DNA of 64,000 nucleotides, taken from Quercus robur (Eukaryota > Streptophyta > Magnoliopsida > Fagales > Fagaceae). Both the position numbers and the translations under genes were made by a program. The stretch covers positions 36,078,310 to 36,142,309 of the forward strand of contig NC_065544.1 in the NCBI RefSeq assembly GCF_932294415.1. The letters run 5' to 3'. The notes beneath the pieces are model-generated. The model was not told the DNA's origin and searched no databases. It worked only from the letters and a program-made list of their open reading frames with translations. Position 1 is the stretch's first letter. Each line of letters starts with the position of its first letter. Shown here piece after piece: positions 33,812 through 45,781 of this stretch.

Positions 33812-34495
33812 ATGGCTCACCACATGTTTTTCCTCTCTTTCCTAGTAACCCTAGTCATAGCCATGCAAGGCATTTATGCAGTTGAATATGTTGTCACCAA
33901 CACCGCCGGGAACACTCCTGGTGGAGTTCGTTTCAACAATGAGATTGGGTCTGAATACAGTAAGCAAACGTTGATTTCTGCCACAAATTTCATATGGAGC
34001 CTCTTCCAACAAAACAATGCTGCGGACAGAAAGAACGTGCCCAAAGTGAGCTTGTTCATTGATGACAGGGATGGAGTTGCATTTACTAGCAACAACGAGA
34101 TCCATGTTAGTGCAAGGTACATCAATGGCTATTCTGGAAATGTGAAAACCGAAATCACTGGAGTTTTATACCATGAAAGTACACACATATGGCAATGGAA
34201 TGGAAATGGACAAAGTACTCCAGGAGGATTAATTGAAGGAATTGCTGATTATGTGAGGTTGAAGGCAGGGTATGCACCTAGCCACTGGGTGAAGCCTGGG
34301 CAAGGTGATAGATGGGATCAAGGCTACGATGTTACAGCTCGATTTTTGGACTATTGCAATAGTCTTAGAAATGGGTTTGTGGCTGAATTGAATAAGAAAT
34401 TGAGGAATGGTTATAGTGCTAATTTTTTTGTTGAACTGCTAGGGAAGAATGTCGATCAGCTCTGGAAAGACTACAAAGCCAAGTATGCAAAATAA
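33812..34495 (+). CDS. plant basic secretory protein (BSP family, putative secreted zinc metallopeptidase)
   Basis: An intronless 227-residue secreted protein. Signal peptide about residues 1-23 (MAHHMFFLSFLVTLVIAMQG, cleavage after GIYA). HESTH at 121-125, PGGLIEGIADYVRLKAGY at 137-154, WDQGYDVTA at 168-176. From residue 100 to the end it is identical to the gene at 9697 except A176 versus R at the next position group (TALFLD here reads TARFLD), although the DNA of that half differs at many silent sites. The first 99 residues differ at 17 positions, including the charge changes K48E and M86R. This points to tight constraint on the catalytic half. The family (PF04450) is apoplastic and defence-linked. 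A TRIM lies just upstream, so its regulation may differ from that of the paralogues. Confidence 0.95.
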   Translation: MAHHMFFLSFLVTLVIAMQGIYAVEYVVTNTAGNTPGGVRFNNEIGSEYSKQTLISATNFIWSLFQQNNAADRKNVPKVSLFIDDRDGVAFTSNNEIHVSARYINGYSGNVKTEITGVLYHESTHIWQWNGNGQSTPGGLIEGIADYVRLKAGYAPSHWVKPGQGDRWDQGYDVTARFLDYCNSLRNGFVAELNKKLRNGYSANFFVELLGKNVDQLWKDYKAKYAK

Positions 34496-34523
34496 GGGTG
34501 CTGATTGAGAGCAAATCTATATG

Positions 34524-34529
34524 AATAAA
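34524..34529 (+). terminator. polyadenylation signal of the second BSP gene
   Basis: AATAAA lies 29 bp after the stop, in a 3' UTR homologous to those after 10380 and 54532. Confidence 0.6.
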
Positions 34530-34779
34530 ATGTTGTATCATGGAATTACATAAAACATGAGATAAATAAATGTGCTTGGATTATTACTTATATTGCCTTC
34601 ATGTACAACAGTTTTAATTTTTTTTTTTTTTTTTTGGTTTCTTTTTATTGGTTTTCTTTTTACCTTTCTCAGTTTGAAATTTGAACTATGCAAGATGCAA
34701 TGCAGATTCTCAAGACAATACAACCAAGCATATATGCAACTTTCATTACAAGTTGAAAAATGAAAACAAAAACAAAAAC

Positions 34780-35140
34780 CTCGATGCAACTTGAAGGTCT
34801 TACCAATCTGTACAGTAGCTAATCTGTTTAATTACAAGTTGTTTCATAGTTCTTTTATTTTTTTTGGTTACAAAGTTGTTTCATAGTTCAATAATAGCTC
34901 TTCTAATCAACATATATATATGTAAGCAGTCTTCTACAGCAAGCAAATATCATAACTAGCACACATACCCTTTCATGATTTTTGCCCAAGACACAATTAA
35001 AGACTGATATTTCATATTCTCAAAAGCAAGCTAGCTTCCAAATAGCAACAATATCCTTGCTGCAAATTAAGGGGAGAAATTCCTGCTTTGCAAATTAAGT
35101 GGGGATCAGACATTATTTTCAGAGCCACCAATTCTCAACT
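34780..35140. other. spacer, no gene seen
   Basis: AT-rich 3' flank of the second BSP gene with a short duplicated phrase (GTTACAAAGTTGTTTCATAG type near 34840-34890). Nothing codes. Confidence 0.4.
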
Positions 35141-35148
35141 CTGAATCT

Positions 35149-35505
35149 AGCCAAAATGGCAAAATACCCATTTTGTTGAAACTTTCTAGCAAAACGCCAC
35201 CTGTCTAAAACTTTTTAGGGATATGTTCCTGTTTTGAAACTCGATTTTTAGAATCGAGTTTCAATGAAAAACTTGATTTGCTGAAAATCGAGTTTCTTGA
35301 AAAATCCTACATGGAACTTGAGTTCCATGCAGGATTTTTTTTTTAGTTTGATTGCCTATAATTTGATTTTCGTCAAATAGAGTTTTTCATTGAAACTTGA
35401 TTTTTAGAAAATCGAGTTTAAAACAGAGGCATATTCCTAAATAATTTTAGACAAGACATTTTGCTAGAAAGTTTAAGTGAAAGGGATATATCCCCATTTT
35501 GGCCA
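35149..35505. mobile_element. Mutator-like foldback MITE with 9-bp target duplication
   Basis: Almost the whole 357 bp is an inverted repeat (AGCCAAAATGG...CCATTTTGGCCA; ACTTTCTAGCAAAACGCC against its inverse). The direct repeat TCTGAATCT / TCTGAATCC flanks it at 35140-35148 and 35506-35514 (8 of 9 match). The interior alternates GAAACTCGATTTTT and AAATCGAGTTTC words, as in the foldback at 39909-40338, so the two are one family. Confidence 0.8.
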
Positions 35506-35627
35506 TCTGAATCCTCTTCACTCTGCTTCCTAATTAAATTTCTTTTAACTAGGTGAAAACTTTCTCATGCTTCTAATTGCACCATCGAAATGTCTTAGTA
35601 ACTCAATAATTAACTTCCCGATTAGCC

Positions 35628-36270
35628 CGAGGCGTAGTTAAAAATTTATACTTGGTGGTGGGGGGGGGGGGGGGGCAGTTTGTTGTAATTTTTTCTAGAA
35701 TCTCCACCAAAAAAATTATAGTATTAATACAATAATCATATCAACTTTGATATATCATCACATTCTCAAAAATTATTTAGTTCACTATTGAAATATACAA
35801 AAATTTTACTATTATTTTAAAAACTATCCACCCATTATTATTTGTAATATTGAATATTTCCTATATTTTAATTTTTTAATGAATTATTTAGCAACTAATT
35901 TCAAACCCAAAAAAAAAATCAACTTAAAAAATGATGACATAGAGAGATAAAATATATTATAATATAGCAAGCAATACAAAAATTGAAGAACAAAATCTTG
36001 ATAAACAAAACATTTTCATTAAACTAATTAGAAACGCAAAAACTCATATGGTCAAATTCATATCATAATAAATAAAAATAATAATAAAAAATAAAAACAA
36101 AATAAAAATCTAAATGCCCATATGCTTGAGTTTATTTGGTTGTGTTGAGAAGTGAGTTAACGTATTGACTTGAGAGAGGGCAGTGTAGGCTAGCAGCAAT
36201 AGGGAGAAGTACTAAAGGTAGTTTCTTGAGATAAAGAAAAATGGAAAAAAAAGGGTAAGTTTTTGTTTGA
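35628..36270. mobile_element. inverted copy of the hAT-like relic at 15.1-16.1 kb
   Basis: In reverse complement it matches about 15400-16110, including the CAATAGGGAGAAGTACTAAA and GAAGTGAGTTAACGTATTGA words. A G-run (about 35660-35675) lies near its left end. Confidence 0.65.
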
Positions 36271-36993
36271 AGAAGTGATAGAAGGGTTCAATATTTCAAG
36301 ACTTTTCATCCCTCACACGTACACACAAAACTCTTTGCATTTTAATTGACAATTTTCACCTCCTGTACTTCTACCCCTTTATATATATCCACTCATAACT
36401 TTTTATATCATCCCATATCAAATACACATAAACCAAAAATGATGTCATTTACCATCAATCTTTCAACGACATCTACATAGCTCTAACATTGTTATCTTAT
36501 TTAATCCTAACCCGTATGAGTTGGCTACAACCAAGAAATGGGGCATACATTTTATATTAAGTGACAGTGGCAATTAAGATTTTGATATTAAGATCATACT
36601 TTTGGATTTGTAAGTTTTATAAATGGTGTGATTGATTGTGAGTGTTTGGAATGCGTATTTTGTTTTAGAATTAAGAAAAAAGAGAAAAACACATTTTATA
36701 TCAACTTTTATTCTACAATGTTCCTCAAAAGTTTTTTTTTTTTTTTCTTTTAACTATTTCTCATTACTTCAATTGAATAATTATAATGGATATGTGTGTG
36801 CAATTTATAATTGTTGTTTTTTATAATTAACTCATTACTAATAAAATTCTATAATAGTTATACTATAATATATATACAACATTTTTCAAAATTATCTTAC
36901 ATAAAAAATTATAACATTATTTATGCATAGCACGAATAACGTATTAGTTAATAATAAAATTTTTTTTTTTTTAAAAAGTAGATATTACACTTA

Positions 36994-37950
36994 GGTTGTG
37001 TTTGGTACATGTAAAATATTTTCCGAAAATGCTATTTTCGGAAAAGGAAAATATTTTCAAGTGTTTGGTTGCAATATGAAAATTATTCTAGAAAATATTT
37101 TCATGTGTTTGATAACATTTTGAAAATGCTATTTTCCACCACCACCCACACAAAACCCACCACCACACAACAGGAAAACCACCAAAACACCACCACAACA
37201 ACAAAAAAAAAAAAAAAAAAATCAGAGATCAAAGAGAGAAAGTAAAAAATAAAAATCACAAACAAATTTTATTACAAAAATTTCATTATATACAATTTAA
37301 AGAAACAGATTTCTACTCAAAACAATTCATTGAACTTCATACAAATTTGGTCAAACTGAGAGAGGGAGGAAGAGAGAGTGATCGAAAACTTCAGGGAAAG
37401 AGAGACGACGACGAGATCATTGGTGCGAGGAGATCGAGATGACGAGATCGGTGGCACCGATGAGCTTTGGGTCGATAATGAGAACGAGATCAATAACGAC
37501 GGCACCGATGAGCAATGAGAACGAGATCGATAGCGACGGCGCCGATGAGCTTTGGGTCGAGAACGAGAATGAGAACGAGAACGACGGTGCTGATGATCTT
37601 GGCGGGACGATCTTGACGGTGCGAACTCGACGGCGCGATCTCGCCGGCGCGTCTGGGGTAGGGCGTGATCTGGGCTTTGGGTTCGTCGGCGAAGTCGAAG
37701 GCTACTCTCTCTCTCTCTCTCTCTTTACGCGTGAGTCCAAAAATGGTTTGAAGTCTCTCTCTTTGCACGTGAGTCTGAAAATGGTTTGAAGTGAAAATTT
37801 TGATTGAAATTCATTTCCGACATTAGAGGGGTATTTTACGATCAACGCAGAAATTGATGTCTATTTGACCCAATTTTCTGTGCTTACCAAACACCCGCAT
37901 TTACAGAATAGCATTTCCAGAAGTGATTTGAAGCCAAAACAAACACAGCC
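36994..37950. mobile_element. PIF/Harbinger-like non-autonomous element, TTA target duplication
   Basis: Ends GGTTGTGTTTGG and CAAACACAGCC are inverted. TTA flanks it at 36991-36993 and 37951-37953. Block B keeps the empty site (ATTACACTTAAAATTATG near 51056). The interior has a C-rich arm, then a GC-rich segment (37380-37720) with repeated GATGAGCTTTGGGTCGA and GAGAACGAGA words and a (CT)n run. No transposase is seen. Confidence 0.85.
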
Positions 37951-37953
37951 TTA

Positions 37954-38192
37954 GTATGGGTTTGGATTCACGTCCACGGCCATGTTTTACACTGTAGCGT
38001 GTTCTTAGCTTTTTTTTTTTTTTTGGATGCATTTTGCACTGTTCATTGTCCATGAATAGTGATTTTAGGCTTATGAACAGTAAAAACAAAGTGAACAGTA
38101 ATTTTTCACATATTAAGAAATTATTTTGCTACAATTTTTTCAATTTTTAGTTTTTAATTTTCAGTAAAAATAAATTGTATCCAAACAGACTC
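37954..38192. mobile_element. second small PIF-like MITE, inserted at the edge of the first
   Basis: Ends GTATGGGTTTGGAT and ATCCAAACAGACTC are inverted. TTA at 37951-37953 and 38193-38195 flanks it, so it shares its left TTA with the preceding element. It is absent from block B at the same place. Confidence 0.75.
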
Positions 38193-39908
38193 TTAAAATT
38201 ATAAATGTGGGAATGTGTGTATGGAATGTACATATTTTTATAGGTGAACAATTTCTCTGGTCCTTTTATGTTAAGGAAATAGACATGGTAAGGATGTTTC
38301 TTGCAAAGAGAGATAAGGGAAACTGGGGTAGAAGCTCGGGATGGGCCCACTCAAGGAGCAAATTTCTTCTTATCCTTCCTTTCTAATGGGAAGGCTTCAA
38401 TCTTGACCGAGTCAACTCTGAAGGGTCATCTTTTTTTTTTTTTTTTTGGAGGAACGGGTCATCTTTGTTAGGCGTGCATTGGAATGATATTTAATTTCCT
38501 TAACCCAAATTTATGCGCAATTTACGGGTTGGTCTCTTGTAATGAAAATACACAAGCATCTAACGTGTTTTTAGGAGGATCTGCTTTATTCAAACCCTCC
38601 CAAAAATATATGAAAATGACTGTAGGTGTTTTTCCTAGGAAGGGGAAGAAAATTCAATTTTGTTAAAAGATTTTGAATGCATCTAACTGTTCATTATCGT
38701 ATACTCTTTCGATACTCACAACGTTTTCATGTGACTTATAACTCAATTTTTCTTATTTTTTATATTTCCAAATGAGACTTAAAATGTTCAAATATTTTTT
38801 CTTTTACTATTGTAACTATCAAATTATCTGTCAAATACCTTATAATTCAATTAGCACTTTTTTATGTTTCAACAAAAATATCTAAAATTCAAATCTTATC
38901 TTCCTTAACTATTGAAGGATTATCAAAAACAAAAATACTCTAAACTTTCTAGAGCAACTTCACAATGAAGTTTTTTTTAAACATCCTAACCATTCATAAT
39001 TAAATAGATATTTGAGATTTTAACACATAATCAAAATTTAAATAACCATTGAATGGTATTACTTTAGTTTCCATTTACAATATTGATGTGACGAAATCTA
39101 AAATCATTCATATAAGATATAACCATGAATTATTAGAATTAAACTGTATGCTAGAGTTAATTTAAAATTTTGAGAAGATCCTAATCCGCTTTACACATGT
39201 TTTGTATATAGAAACCCATCATGCATTTTATATTACTCTTAATAAAATTAAGAGTTTTCAAAATACCTAGTAGAAGTTTTAGATTATATTAAGAGTAATG
39301 CTACAGTCACAAACTATTTTACAACATTTTTACAAACGGTTGATTTGGCCAGTTTCTTATTAGTTTTCATATAGGTCCACTATTAACATCACTTTTTCAT
39401 TTACTAATAACCACATCAGCAGTTTGTAAAAAAATTTGTAAAAGGTTCATATTGCTAGCATTACTCTTATGTTAAATTTGTTAATCATGAACTGGACTAG
39501 ATAGAAGGTTAACCTGGTGTCTTATTCAGCAAGTCGTCCACAACCACAAGTCACCTAAAATATTGGGCAGGTTTTCTGTGACAGATGCCAAGTTTTTTAT
39601 CATTTGGTTTTAGATTATGACTTTGGTAATTGACTTTGTTGCAAATATTAATCTAGACACGCCATTATGCCAAATGCCAATTAAAGATCCTATCCAAAAA
39701 GAAAAGGAAAAAAATGCCAATTAAAGACGACTAGTTATCAGACCTCGTCAAAACAAATAAGATGGTGAAAAAGAAGGAAACTTATGAAACCCCACTACTG
39801 TACCACCATTTCATTTATTCATTATTATAGTTTGAAGTTTGAACCATCAGTTCAACCGACCTTCAATTCAAAACTAAAATTGTACGTGTATGTCCAAACA
39901 AAAAATGG

Positions 39909-40338
39909 GGACAAAATTGGCCTCTACCATTTTCAGGTAAAATAAATAGCACTCTACCATATTTTCCAAACTAATTAAGGAAATATCCCTCTTTTAAAAC
40001 TTGACTTTCTCAAAATCGAGTTAAAAAAAAAAAAAAAAATTCTGAAATCCTATAGTGGCATTTTAAGGAGCCTATAGTGACATTTTAATGACACAGTGAC
40101 ATTTTGTAACTCGATTTCTATGAAGTCGAGTTACATGCAATTTTTTTACCTATAACTCGATTTCATGGAGCTTGAGTTAAAAAAACGCTACTATAGGTCC
40201 TTAAAAACGTCACTATAAAACTTAACTCAATTTTGAGAAAGTCGATTTTCAAAAGAGGGGCATTTCTTTTATTAGTTTGGAAAAGAGGATAAAATACTAT
40301 TTATTTTGCCCGAAAAGGACCGAAGCCAATTTTGTCCC
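39909..40338. mobile_element. Mutator-like foldback MITE, 9-bp target duplication
   Basis: Ends GGACAAAATTGG and CCAATTTTGTCC are inverted. AAAAAATGG / AAAAAATAG flank it at 39900-39908 and 40339-40347, and block B has the unoccupied AAAAAATGG at 52783-52791. The interior contains paired AACTCGATTTC / AAGTCGAGTTA words like the 35149 element. Confidence 0.85.
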
Positions 40339-40910
40339 AAAAAATAGTTTGTTGAAATTGTTATTTTTACTTCAATTAGTTTCTTCTTAAAAGAAAAGAA
40401 AACGGTTGTAGATTGACATATATATGATGAAAGGTTTGCAAGAAAACTAGAAAAGTAATATACGAAATTAAGATCCTATTAAATTGTTATGATTGTTATT
40501 GGGTTACTACAATACTATCCATTCAATTTGAAATACGAATAGAACTTTATCACGTTATCAATATTTATTTCTAAATAAATTGTTATTGTAACTAGTGGAG
40601 AGATTAAATTTTCGAATCTTCGTTCTACTCATAAGAGAGGCCAAACAATATCATTAAGATATAAGTTTTTAGCATTCTATCAATAATTTTAAATAAATAT
40701 CAAAATAATATAATTAACGTCTATTTAAATGCTGGTGATGGATCAAGAATAAGTTTCCTCCTGGAGACTTAAACCCTGATCCTTGCACCCCACACCCCAC
40801 AAACACTTATACTCGTAAAGTGACCATTACAGTAGTTTGTCTAGCCTCTTTTATAAAGAGAACCAATGTGTAAATCTCATCTCATCACTTATTGCAACAA
40901 CTGAATTATA

Positions 40911-40951
<41 letters not shown>

Positions 40952-41136
40952 CCAATCAACTACTCCTAATTTCAAAACAGATAGATACAAAGTTAGGAAC
41001 TCCACATAAGAAATTATCCTAAACGTCTTCTAGAGACCACTGCATTTCTAATTATCCTCCTTATTCAAAATAGCCTAAACTATTATTGAGAAAGGAAATA
41101 AAAAATTAAAAAAATCTCTTCAAGACACATGGGTTG

Positions 41137-41155
41137 CGGTTTGCTACCGCAAAGT
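41137..41155. promoter_or_regulatory. conserved 8-3-8 palindrome TTGCGGTT-TGC-AACCGCAA (degenerate copy)
   Basis: TTGCGGTTTGCTACCGCAA occurs here, one mismatch from the perfect palindrome found 258 bp upstream of the intact gene at 53849. Further copies lie near 41448 and 56271. Function is inferred from recurrence in BSP flanks. Confidence 0.4.
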
Positions 41156-41965
41156 ATAGGCCACCACAAATGTCCCACATCTAATTAAAACAAAAACAAA
41201 AATCCAAATTATATTAATTTGAAAAAAAATAATAATCAACTTCGTACTTCACTACTTCAAATTTCAAGACAGATATATACAAATTTAGGAACTTCACCAA
41301 TAAATTATCGTAAATATCTTCTAGAGACCACTGTATTTCTAATTATCCAAATTAGCCTAATCTATTGAGAAAGGAAATTAAAATAAATATATATATATAT
41401 ATATTTAAATAAATAAATAAAATCACCTCAAGATACATGCGGTTGCGGTTCGCAACTGCAAAGTATAGCCTTCGGTTGGAAGTCAATGCTTTATCGGATA
41501 AATTGGTCAAAGTCAATGTTTTCTTTTTTCCTTTTTTCTTTATTTTTTGGGTGAAAGTTGCAGCTTAGATAGAAATTATGAAGATATAGTACGGGGAAAA
41601 AGAAAAAAAAAAAGGTCAGCCTTATGAAAATGTAACCAGAGGAAATAAAATTGAGGAAGTACCTATGTTCTAAATCACGACTAAATGCACATTTAGCAAG
41701 GGCATGCCCTTGCCAATTTGTAATTAATATGAGAATAACATTGCAAGTTGCTTAAAAATTTTACACCCTAAAGTTAAGTGTAATGTTTTAATTTTTTGGG
41801 CATCTAGGCCTGCTAACTTAGCAGCCCATACATTAGGCTAATGGTCTCTTAAGTGTAATGTTTCTGGCTCTTTTGATTTGAATAATTGTTCCTCTTGCTT
41901 TGAGTTTGTTATCAAGAGTGGCCGCGGTTTTTTTGTATAACTTTTTTTTCTTTAGTTAATAAAGT

Positions 41966-42002
<37 letters not shown>

Positions 42003-42410
42003 AATTCTGAATTTTTAGACCCATATGTGATCCCAACCTACCCCACTTGCTCCACACGTACATCTCACTCCTATACTCTCTTTGGCTGGCTATAGCCCTC
42101 TCTTTCTCTTCTTTTCTTTTTCATTTTACACACACACAAACACACTTATATATCTCTCCCCCTTGGCCTTTTTTGTCACATAACATAATTTCTGAAAAAT
42201 TTTAATAAAAAAGCATCCTACCAAACTTATTTATTTATACAAATTATCGTGCAAACCTACATTGGGATAATTATCCTGCCACTAATAAAATATAAGGCAA
42301 ATTAATAGGTTGGACAGTCAGAAACAAACTAAAAGAACTTCCATGACCCTATATAATTATTTGAGTGCATGAATCACCTTACAAGTTGCTACGAAGATCT
42401 ACATACCTTC

Positions 42411-42419
42411 CTATATAAA
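42411..42419 (+). promoter_or_regulatory. TATA box before the truncated BSP copy
   Basis: CTATATAAA lies 68 bp before the ATG at 42487, in a leader almost identical to that at 58906-58977. Confidence 0.7.
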
Positions 42420-42486
42420 CCATAGAGAACCACCATATTTCTTATTCAAAACCAACTAAAAGAAAGAAAGGAAGGACTATATAGTC

Positions 42487-42690
42487 ATGGTTCACCACAA
42501 GTTTCTTCTCCTCTCTTTTGTTATAACTCTGGCAGCCGTTCAAGGAATCCATGCAGTTGATTACGATGTTACCGACACCGCCGCAAACACTACGGGTGGG
42601 TCACGCTTCAATAACGAAATAGGGTCTACATACAGCAAGCAAACACTGAAAAACGCTACAAATTTCACATGGAAAATCTTTAAGAAAAAC
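42487..42690 (+). pseudogene. BSP gene, 5' fragment only
   Basis: The first 65 or so codons are intact: a signal peptide (FLLLSFVITLAAVQGIHA) and the N-terminal BSP block with NTTGGSRFNNEIGSTYSKQT. After about 42682 the similarity to the paralogue at 58978 stops, and LTR-like sequence begins at about 42697. The open frame runs a few more codons to a stop at 42708. No HExxH half is found downstream, so the zinc site is lost. It pairs with 58978 as a separate subfamily: DYDVTD and KNATNFTWKIF are shared by these two only. Confidence 0.9.
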
Positions 42691-42696
42691 AAGTTT

Positions 42697-43085
42697 TGTT
42701 GGGTTTAGACTTTAGACCCCAGTTAGATTCTATTATTAACCACTTTTTAAAGGCAAGCCGATTATTAGATTTATTATGAAAATTAAGCTTTAGGTTAATC
42801 AGATAAACATCAATATCATGCAAGTACAGGAAAGTAAAAAACACACGATATGATAACTTAAGAAACCAATTAAACAAAATAATTCTGCATGAAAACTTGG
42901 GGATCTGAATAACCCTATACTTCATAAAAAATTTACCAAACTTAATTAGCTCTAAGATCCATGAACCTTCTGCAACATGAACCTTCAATCTACGACTTCA
43001 TTATCCTTTTGAATATTTAGATCCGCACTTTTGATTACTGGAGTGCAGCAACTTTAAATCCACTGATTCAGACTAATCACAAAAT
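42697..43085. mobile_element. Copia-like LTR fragment next to the truncated BSP copy
   Basis: Begins TGTTGGGTTTAGAC, like the end of the LTR at 28629, and contains AT-rich LTR-style sequence ending near 43085. No primer site or partner LTR is seen. The assignment rests on the start and general character. Confidence 0.4.
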
Positions 43086-43099
43086 CCAAATACTTATAC

Positions 43100-43460
43100 C
43101 TCATAGCTAAAGCGTCAAGAGTTCAAGACTAGATCATGTACTTAAAAGTACTCAAGGATGGGTCACGGTGACTGGACCATCACATTTATTAGTACTTTAA
43201 AATTCATTTCACAAAAAAAATGTACTTGGGAAATTTCTTGGATTCTGGCTTTTTGCCATAGTATATGGATCACAGTATATTCTTAATTACCCACAGTTGT
43301 AATTTTCCCATGATTTTTGAAAATAAAAAATAAAAATAAAAATAAAAATAAATTTCTGGGCCACATAACCATTGAGACTTGAGAGCACTGCAGTTACATG
43401 TGTGGTGTACAAGTTGGAATACTAGTTTTGCCTTCCATAGATAAATGAAAAGGTGTAAGT
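43100..43460. repeat. BSP 3' flank paralogous to 11.83-12.57 kb
   Basis: See the shared words listed for 11830-12575. The copy is shorter and has its own (AAAAT)n tract near 43320-43350. Confidence 0.6.
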
Positions 43461-45287
43461 CTGTTTATCAGATTTTGTTCTATTCCCAGACAAAAGTTGA
43501 ATGTAAAGCATGTTTGAGACCATGACCTAGTCAAGATTTTCATGGTGATGGATGAGCGAAAATTTACCAATTGAGAACCTGTAAGGATTAAACAATCTAC
43601 TTCCTACCTTTCAGACCAACTAGTGGGATTTACCTAATAGCCCGTTTGGTTCCACTTTTTCAGCCCAAAACGGGCGTTTTCAAAAAAGCTAAGCCCGATT
43701 CTGCGTTTGGTAAGTTCAAAACGCAACTTTTTTTTATAAAAGTTGTGTTTTGAACTTTTAGAAAAGCTGAAGACAAAACGCGCATAGAAAATGGACCATC
43801 AGCGGTCCATAAATCAAAACGCGCTATGCGCGTTTTGTTATATTACCGTTGCAATCATTGAAAGACCGAAATACCCACACGTTTGACGCCCCTCATCTCT
43901 GATCTCTGCTCTCCCTTTGCATTTGACGCCTCCATCTCTTCTCTCTGCCTTGCTCTGCCTTCGTAAGTCTCTCTACTCTCTGTCTTTTTTCTTTTTCTTC
44001 CTTTTCTTCTTCCGCTTCGTCTTCCTCTTCTTCTTCTTTCTTTCTTTCTTTCTGGTTCTTCCTCTCCGTAAGTCTTTCTGTAGTTTTGGATTGTGGTTTG
44101 TTTTATGGGTAATGATTTTTCTGTGTGTTCTTTGGGTTGATTTGTCATGGGTATGGGTTGTTTTGATTTGGACCGAACCGGGGTTGATTCTCATGGGTCT
44201 GATTTGGGTTTTTTTGGTTTTGATTTCTCTGTTCTTTGGTTGATTTCTCATGGATCGGGTTTGATTTCTCTGTTCTTTGGTTGATTTCTCACTTTTGGTG
44301 TGTGGGTTTTGATTTCTCAGGTACCAAAAACACTGATCTGCTACCAAAAACCATGTATCAACACTGATCTGATTTTTTTTTTTTTTTTACCGAGTGTGGG
44401 AAAAAAAATTTCGGATCTTGCTATGAATGGGTATTGTTCCTTTACTTGTTTTGTTATTTGTTTTTGCTGATTGGAATATATAATGAAGTGTTAGTTTGAT
44501 GAATATATAATGGGTATTGTTTTCGGATCTTGCTGATTGGAATATATACATGTTCTCATGAAGTGTTTTTGTTTATTTGTTTTGTTATAACAAAATTTCG
44601 GATCTTGCTATGAATGTGTATTTACTTGGAGATATTGTTATGCTTCACAGACTGGTTGCAACATTTTGTACTCTTCGAAGAACTTATATATTTCAGTTGT
44701 GTTAGCTTGTGTTTTGGTTTGTAACATTTAATGTCTAGATAAAGAAATTTGGGCAGATCTATGTGTCAGGGTTTTTTTTTTTTCTCTATGTTATGGTTTT
44801 TGCTTGTTTGTTAGGTTTAGATTCTTTATCTTTAATCACTGTTTAAAGCTGTAGTTGAAGCTTTCAACGTAGTAGTGTAGTCATTTGCACTAATGGAAAT
44901 TGATTGCTTATGTTTAATTTTGGATCCTTTGAATTAGCACTAATTGGTGTTTTGGTTGTTGTTATCTCTGATGGGTTGTGCATTTTTAAATATGCTCTAA
45001 GTAAGGTTGCTGGTTATTGATATTTTTTCATTACGTTTTTGCTAAATTAAAATGCATTTTGTTTCACAGTTTGGTGATGGTTGAGCTTGTTTGGTTTTGC
45101 CACTGCTATCATTGTGATATTTTAGATTGTGTTGAAACCTTTGATACCATGCTACTTGAAATACCATTGGCAACATTTCTCTTCCAAGTTGCTGAAAAAC
45201 TTTGCATATGATTAGTACGGAAAAATACAATACAACTGAACAAGAGAAATGTGTTATGTTGGGATTTGAATTGACAAATTCATCTGA

Positions 45288-45557
45288 ATGCGCGAGACTG
45301 TGTCTGGAAAGATTTGTAGGTCTCTTCTTTGTCTTCTACCCTTGTCCATTTACATGTTCACGCTTCCCATAAGAATTAAGATGACTACAAACGACTCATC
45401 TACTTTCCATAAGAGCTTTTTCGAGGATCTAATGGACAATTCAGATTTCACTATGCACTTAGCTTTGACAGAGCTGTTTGAAGTCATCCCTAGCTGTTGG
45501 AAACTTGGAAGGGTCATTGATCAGTTTTGCATGAATGATTGTTCATTTAAATTCTGA
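45288..45557 (+). other. 89-codon open frame inside the Harbinger-like element, unidentified
   Basis: The frame has balanced composition and encodes, for instance, TTNDSSTFHKSFFEDLMDNS. It may be an exon captured with the RBP-like exon downstream. I do not recognise it and it could be fortuitous. Confidence 0.25.
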
Positions 45558-45781
45558 ACACATCCATTGCTACCTGCTTTCTCAGGACTGGATCCATATA
45601 ATGATAATCTTTAATGGTGGATCCATAGAATCCAATTCAGAACTGGAAATGCTTACAGCAGCTTTAAAACTTATCTCCAATGACCTACTAAAACAATTGA
45701 TCTTTTCAATTTTATCTGCCTATAAATTCTGATTTGTTGTGAGCTTGTTTTTCTTAATTGGTTCTTTTTGGGGTTTGGCAG

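Larger units (their letters stand above)
36287..41160. repeat. segmental duplication, block A
   Basis: Collinear with 50322-53612 over its length, about 90% or more by eye. A contains three insertions lacking in B: the two PIF-like elements at 36994-37950 and 37954-38192, and the foldback at 39909-40338. A's 3' end, GGTTGCGGTTTGCTACCGCA near 41136-41155, is equivalent to the point 258 bp upstream of the BSP gene in B. In A the sequence continues straight into the block that follows the gene in B, so the gene equivalent is missing. Confidence 0.85.

Noticed and set aside
43855-44347. Arg/Lys/Glu-rich frames on the minus strand and Phe-rich ones on the plus strand
   Set aside because: They come from a CT-rich leader inside the Harbinger-like element; no domain.
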